In this document: in pieces, positions 26,131 through 28,480 of the stretch | Numbering within the stretch: position 1 is the first letter of the stretch | Layout: the number at the start of each line of letters is the position of its first letter | Assembly (NCBI GenBank): GCA_002439755.1 | Contig: DJPH01000046.1 | Span: forward strand, 1-28,480 | Length of the DNA: 28,480 nucleotides | Direction of reading: 5' to 3' | Origin: Prevotellaceae bacterium UBA6417 | GTDB taxonomy: Bacteria > Bacteroidota > Bacteroidia > Bacteroidales > Bacteroidaceae | Translations under genes and position numbers: made by a program | Notes under the pieces: model-generated | The model's input: the letters and a program-made list of their open reading frames with translations, nothing else | What the model was told of the DNA's origin: nothing | Databases searched by the model: none

Positions 26131-26160
26131 CAAAGGTACAACTAAAATTACATATGCAAC
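26131..26160 (-). promoter_or_regulatory. Promoter of the winged-helix gene
   Basis: The minus strand has TACCTTTG (26138-26131) preceded after 18 bases by GTTG (26160-26157), one mismatch from TTTG. The expected leader is about 60 nt. The remaining bases between this and the stop of the next gene show nothing else. Confidence 0.62.
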
Positions 26161-26230
26161 AACGAAAAACCGAAAAAGTCTTGCTATAAATCGTTTGCTA
26201 ACAGTGCATAACAAATATGCGACATCAGAA

Positions 26231-26695
26231 TCAGCCTTCCAATTTGCGTTTCTCCAGAAAATCGGCAAATATGCGCGCAGCCGCACGCACCAATTCAGGA
26301 CAGGGACGCTTGGCATAATAGTCGGCCGTACGCTCCGAAGGCGTCGCACCCTCTTGCTTATGCCCCAAACCGAGCAGCTCTCCGCATATGATAGAACCGT
26401 TTTCGCGCCTGAAACGATCGGCCAGCTCACGCACCACAGAATAATTGAAGCCCTTGGCTTCGCGATCGTCAGGATCGGAAGTGCCTGTTTCAAGCCCGGC
26501 CAACAAAAACATGGCCGACACCGTGCCGCACGTAAGCCGCATCCGCCCCATGCCGGCTCCAAAAGAAGCAGAAAGAAGCAGCGCCTGCTTTTCCGTAATT
26601 CCATATAAATCGGCAAAAGCCGCCGTTACAGCCTGGGAGCAATTAAAACCTTTCATAAAAAGCTCGTGGGCTTTTTCAACTCTATCCTCGTACAT
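26231..26695 (-). CDS. C_GCAxxG_C_C family protein
   Basis: A 154-residue cytoplasmic protein of the C_GCAxxG_C_C family, named for its conserved cysteines. These are Cys19 (GFNCSQAV), Cys56 (RLTCGTVSA), Cys104 (SIICGELLG) and Cys132 (KRPCPELV). Members are thought to bind a metal or redox cofactor and are often near redox enzymes, but no function is firmly established. The fold is mostly helical (MYEDRVEKAHELFMKGFNC at the start). It is divergently transcribed from the small lipoprotein gene, with overlapping promoters. An overlapping ORF in another frame (26080-26616) is a shadow. Confidence 0.87.
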   Translation of the reverse strand: MYEDRVEKAHELFMKGFNCSQAVTAAFADLYGITEKQALLLSASFGAGMGRMRLTCGTVSAMFLLAGLETGTSDPDDREAKGFNYSVVRELADRFRRENGSIICGELLGLGHKQEGATPSERTADYYAKRPCPELVRAAARIFADFLEKRKLEG

Positions 26696-26711
26696 TTTTT
26701 CTAAAACGCTC

Positions 26712-26742
26712 TTTGATATACTACATTAAAAAAGTAACTTCG
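26712..26742 (+). promoter_or_regulatory. Promoter of the small lipoprotein gene
   Basis: TTTG (26712-26715) is followed after exactly 19 bases by TAACTTCG (26735-26742), one mismatch from the -7 consensus. The start codon is 30 bases further on. Confidence 0.75.
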
Positions 26743-26748
26743 CAGAAG

Positions 26749-26756
26749 CAAAGTTA
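26749..26756 (-). promoter_or_regulatory. -7 box of the C_GCAxxG_C_C gene
   Basis: The minus strand reads TAACTTTG (26756-26749), a full -7 match followed by GC. It faces the lipoprotein -7 box across six bases; together they form a near-palindrome. No good -33 TTTG was seen. Confidence 0.6.
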
Positions 26757-26771
26757 AAACAATAAATCGTC

Positions 26772-27179
26772 ATGATAAAATTATCCCCGTTGATTTCTGC
26801 CGCCATATTGCTTACATTATATGGATGCAGCAGACAAATGAACTTTGATGAAAGATGCCGGAAAGAAGCACAGATGCAAACGAAAAAAGTATGCCCGAAA
26901 GTCATAACTCCCGGCATCACACTCGACAGTATAACCTACGACACAAAAAACCGAATCATGCAATACCACTACACAATGGAAGGCGGATATGATGATACGG
27001 CGACCATAGCAAAAGGAAAAAACGATTTTGTCAAAGCCCTGGGAAATCAGATCAGGAACTCCATCGATTTGAAAAAATACAAGGACAACGGAATCGGTTT
27101 TAGATATACTTACACATCCAAAAGCACAAAGAAAACACTCATAGACGAGTCTTTCACATCAAAAGACTACGCACAATAA
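26772..27179 (+). CDS. Small putative lipoprotein of unknown function
   Basis: A 135-residue protein not recognised as a named family. Residues 1-19 form a lipoprotein signal with lipobox LYGC (Cys19), so the mature part should be lipid-anchored. The rest is hydrophilic and lysine-rich. It has alternating short strands (SITYDTKNRIMQYHYTM, then GFRYTYTSKS) that suggest a small alpha/beta domain, and a helix with KNDFVKALGNQIRNSIDL. It is monocistronic, with a near-consensus promoter and a strong hairpin behind it. Divergence from the C_GCAxxG_C_C gene may indicate shared control. Confidence 0.8.
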   Translation: MIKLSPLISAAILLTLYGCSRQMNFDERCRKEAQMQTKKVCPKVITPGITLDSITYDTKNRIMQYHYTMEGGYDDTATIAKGKNDFVKALGNQIRNSIDLKKYKDNGIGFRYTYTSKSTKKTLIDESFTSKDYAQ

Positions 27180-27194
27180 AAGGTATATATACAG

Positions 27195-27238
27195 AATCCG
27201 GCCGGTACAGATGCAAGAAATGTACCGGCCGGATTTGT
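27195..27238. terminator. Convergent hairpin terminator
   Basis: AATCCGGCCGGTACA (27195-27209) pairs perfectly with TGTACCGGCCGGATT (27221-27235) around an 11-base loop. The T tracts on either side are short. It lies between the converging lipoprotein and sugar-isomerase genes. Confidence 0.82.
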
Positions 27239-27254
27239 ATGGGCAAGAAACAAT

Positions 27255-28178
27255 TTATTTCTTGTCTACCAAGTCCTGAAGATATTTGCGGGTCTTCGTA
27301 AGATAGTCCTTGCTCTTTTCACTCAGCTCGTTCTCAATGGTAAGTGCTCCCGTATAGCCTTGCTCTTTCAACAGCTTGATAATGGCAGGAAAATCCACAT
27401 CGCCCTCGGGAATAGGCTTCTCGGCCCCGAGCTGATCGGGATTGTCACGCGAAGGATAAGTACCATCCTTTGCATGAATATCCTTGACCAACGGACCGAA
27501 CTGACGAATGGCATCGGTAGGATTGGCTTTTCCGTAAAGCAGCAAATTGGCCACATCGCAATTGATAAAGACATTGCCGGTACCTATATCCTTCAAAGCC
27601 CGGATCAATGTGGTCGGAGTTTCCTGGCCGGTCTCGAAATAAATCATGATGCCGCGCTCTTTCGCATAACTGGCCAACTGCCGCATTACGAATATGAAAG
27701 TTTTATATTGATCACAAGAAGGATCTTCGGGGATAAAGCCGAAATGAGAATGCATGGCAGGAACACCGGCCTTCTGGCAGAAATCAATCATTTTATGATA
27801 AGTGGCAATCTTTGCCTCGCGGCCTTCAGCCGGCACAAGGCCTATAGTAGATGGCCCCTGCAAGAAATTCCATACACAATGGCCGGGAACACCGACAACG
27901 GTTGTTACTTTAATATTATACTTTTGGGATGCCTGCTTAACCTGTTCGGCAAACTCAGAAGTCATCTTGGCGGCATTATAATTCAACTGACAAGACGTAA
28001 ACTTTGCATCATGTAGTTCCTTAAAACTCTTGTCGATATCGTCCAAATGGTAAACGATAGTGCCAATAGTAATAGGTGACTCACTTTTAGCCGCAGCCTT
28101 ATGGCTTGCGGCAAATCCCGTTTCCGCACACAATAGCAACGACGCTGCCATTGTACAAACCAAACGATTCATTTTCAT
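27255..28178 (-). CDS. Secreted sugar phosphate isomerase/epimerase-like TIM-barrel protein
   Basis: A 307-residue xylose-isomerase-like TIM barrel (AP endonuclease 2 family). A signal peptide (about 1-24, ending GFAA) directs it to the periplasm, which is common for this group in Bacteroidota. Candidate metal ligands sit at strand ends: Glu182 (IYFETGQE), Asp208 (NCDVAN), His235 (DIHAKD) and Glu282 (TIENE). The C-terminal PIPEGDVDFPAIIKLLKEQGYTG is typical of sugar isomerases/epimerases. The true substrate is unknown, and no sugar-utilisation genes are adjacent. The start chosen gives MKMNRL; MNRL is the alternative. No convincing promoter was seen in the short gap to the tRNA terminator. 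Confidence 0.86.
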   Translation of the reverse strand: MKMNRLVCTMAASLLLCAETGFAASHKAAAKSESPITIGTIVYHLDDIDKSFKELHDAKFTSCQLNYNAAKMTSEFAEQVKQASQKYNIKVTTVVGVPGHCVWNFLQGPSTIGLVPAEGREAKIATYHKMIDFCQKAGVPAMHSHFGFIPEDPSCDQYKTFIFVMRQLASYAKERGIMIYFETGQETPTTLIRALKDIGTGNVFINCDVANLLLYGKANPTDAIRQFGPLVKDIHAKDGTYPSRDNPDQLGAEKPIPEGDVDFPAIIKLLKEQGYTGALTIENELSEKSKDYLTKTRKYLQDLVDKK

Positions 28179-28228
28179 ACTTATATCTATTTTACGTTAT
28201 AGCTTCTAAACCTCAAGCATATGTATAC

Positions 28229-28256
28229 AAAAAAACGACTGTGATAGCCACAATCG
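28229..28256 (-). terminator. Terminator of tRNA-Gln
   Basis: On the minus strand, GATTGTG (28255-28249) pairs with CACAGTC (28243-28237), with one G-T pair and a five-base loop. A run of seven T follows after one base. It lies 13 bases past the tRNA 3' end. Confidence 0.82.
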
Positions 28257-28268
28257 AATCTTTTAAAG

Positions 28269-28339
28269 TTGGGATACCCGGACTCGAACCAGGAAAAACA
28301 GGACCAGAATCTGTTGTGTTACCATTACACCATATCCCA
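28269..28339 (-). tRNA. tRNA-Gln (anticodon CTG)
   Basis: A 71-base cloverleaf reads on the minus strand. Acceptor TGGGATA pairs fully with TATCCCA, discriminator A. The D stem is GTGT/ACAC. The anticodon loop is TTCTGGT with CTG at 28307-28305. The T arm is CCTGG-TTCGAGT-CCGGG, and the variable loop is TTTT. CCA is not encoded. The anticodon stem ACAGA/CCTGT has four pairs plus an A-C mismatch next to the loop. The U1-A72 acceptor end fits tRNA-Gln. Confidence 0.93.
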
Positions 28340-28383
28340 ATAAATAATCAAAAGCGCTCTCCCAACTCTCTGAGGAACGAGTG

Positions 28384-28414
28384 CAAAATTACGAAGTTTT
28401 GATTTAACGCCAAA
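28384..28414 (-). promoter_or_regulatory. Promoter of tRNA-Gln
   Basis: The minus strand has TTTG (28414-28411), 19 bases, then TAATTTTG (28391-28384), a complete consensus promoter. The tRNA 5' end is 45 bases downstream. Bases 28415-28480 show no other feature. Confidence 0.85.
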
Positions 28415-28480
28415 ACATTTCCGCCTTTTTTTGATAGCATGCCCCGAAAAACTTCCCTGTGTAGAGTCCAACAACAAGTG

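Noticed and set aside
26080..26616. 178-codon minus-strand ORF overlapping the C_GCAxxG_C_C gene
   Set aside because: The other frame carries the clear family cysteine pattern; this ORF is its shadow and extends into promoter DNA.

Overview
The window looks like a Bacteroidota chromosome, most likely order Bacteroidales (Bacteroides/Prevotella-like). Three things support this. Many genes have the phylum-specific promoter (a TAnnTTTG -7 box, sometimes with TTTG about 19 nt upstream) and no strong Shine-Dalgarno. The protein set is typical: an OmpA-like porin, an OstA-like protein, paired PpiC/SurA isomerases, an ABC-F ATPase starting with TTG, an M13 peptidase and a C_GCAxxG_C_C protein. An M6 peptidase carries a C-terminus resembling a type IX secretion (T9SS) sorting domain. 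Genus cannot be fixed from sequence reading alone.

Layout. (1) 1-900: a minus-strand serine recombinase of the Mpi-like master-invertase type. Upstream of it is a non-coding stretch with about seven degenerate direct repeats at 22-bp period, then a terminator. (2) 900-10100: minus-strand housekeeping genes. An OmpA-family gene has its own promoter. Behind it is a tight run guaB - ppiC - surA-like - ostA-like - mutL, probably one operon, linking purine synthesis, outer-membrane biogenesis and mismatch repair. (3) 10300-15300: plus-strand class I fumarase, terminator, M6 metallopeptidase, terminator, a promoter region with three 21-bp repeats, and an MFS exporter-like transporter. (4) 15300-23110: a long plus-strand run: ABC-F ATPase, M13 peptidase, metA, U32 peptidase/RlhA-like protein and a lipoprotein-signal zinc-ribbon membrane protein. 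Overlaps or gaps of a few bases suggest one transcript. (5) 23110-25850: a monocistronic TonB-dependent receptor ending at a shared hairpin. (6) 25850-28480: a small winged-helix protein, a C_GCAxxG_C_C protein divergent from a small lipoprotein, a secreted sugar isomerase/epimerase-like TIM barrel, and a tRNA-Gln(CTG) with a near-ideal promoter and its own terminator.

Most of the window is ordinary core genome. The items most worth a second look are the 22-bp repeat array next to the invertase, degenerate endonuclease motifs in MutL, a MetA glutamate pointing to acetyl rather than succinyl transfer, the three-repeat promoter of the MFS gene, the interlocked divergent promoters near 26745, and the mixed-architecture membrane protein at 22101-23108. 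No CRISPR array, insertion sequence, prophage, PUL (SusC/SusD pair) or clear defence system was found. No gap between genes exceeds 300 bases.
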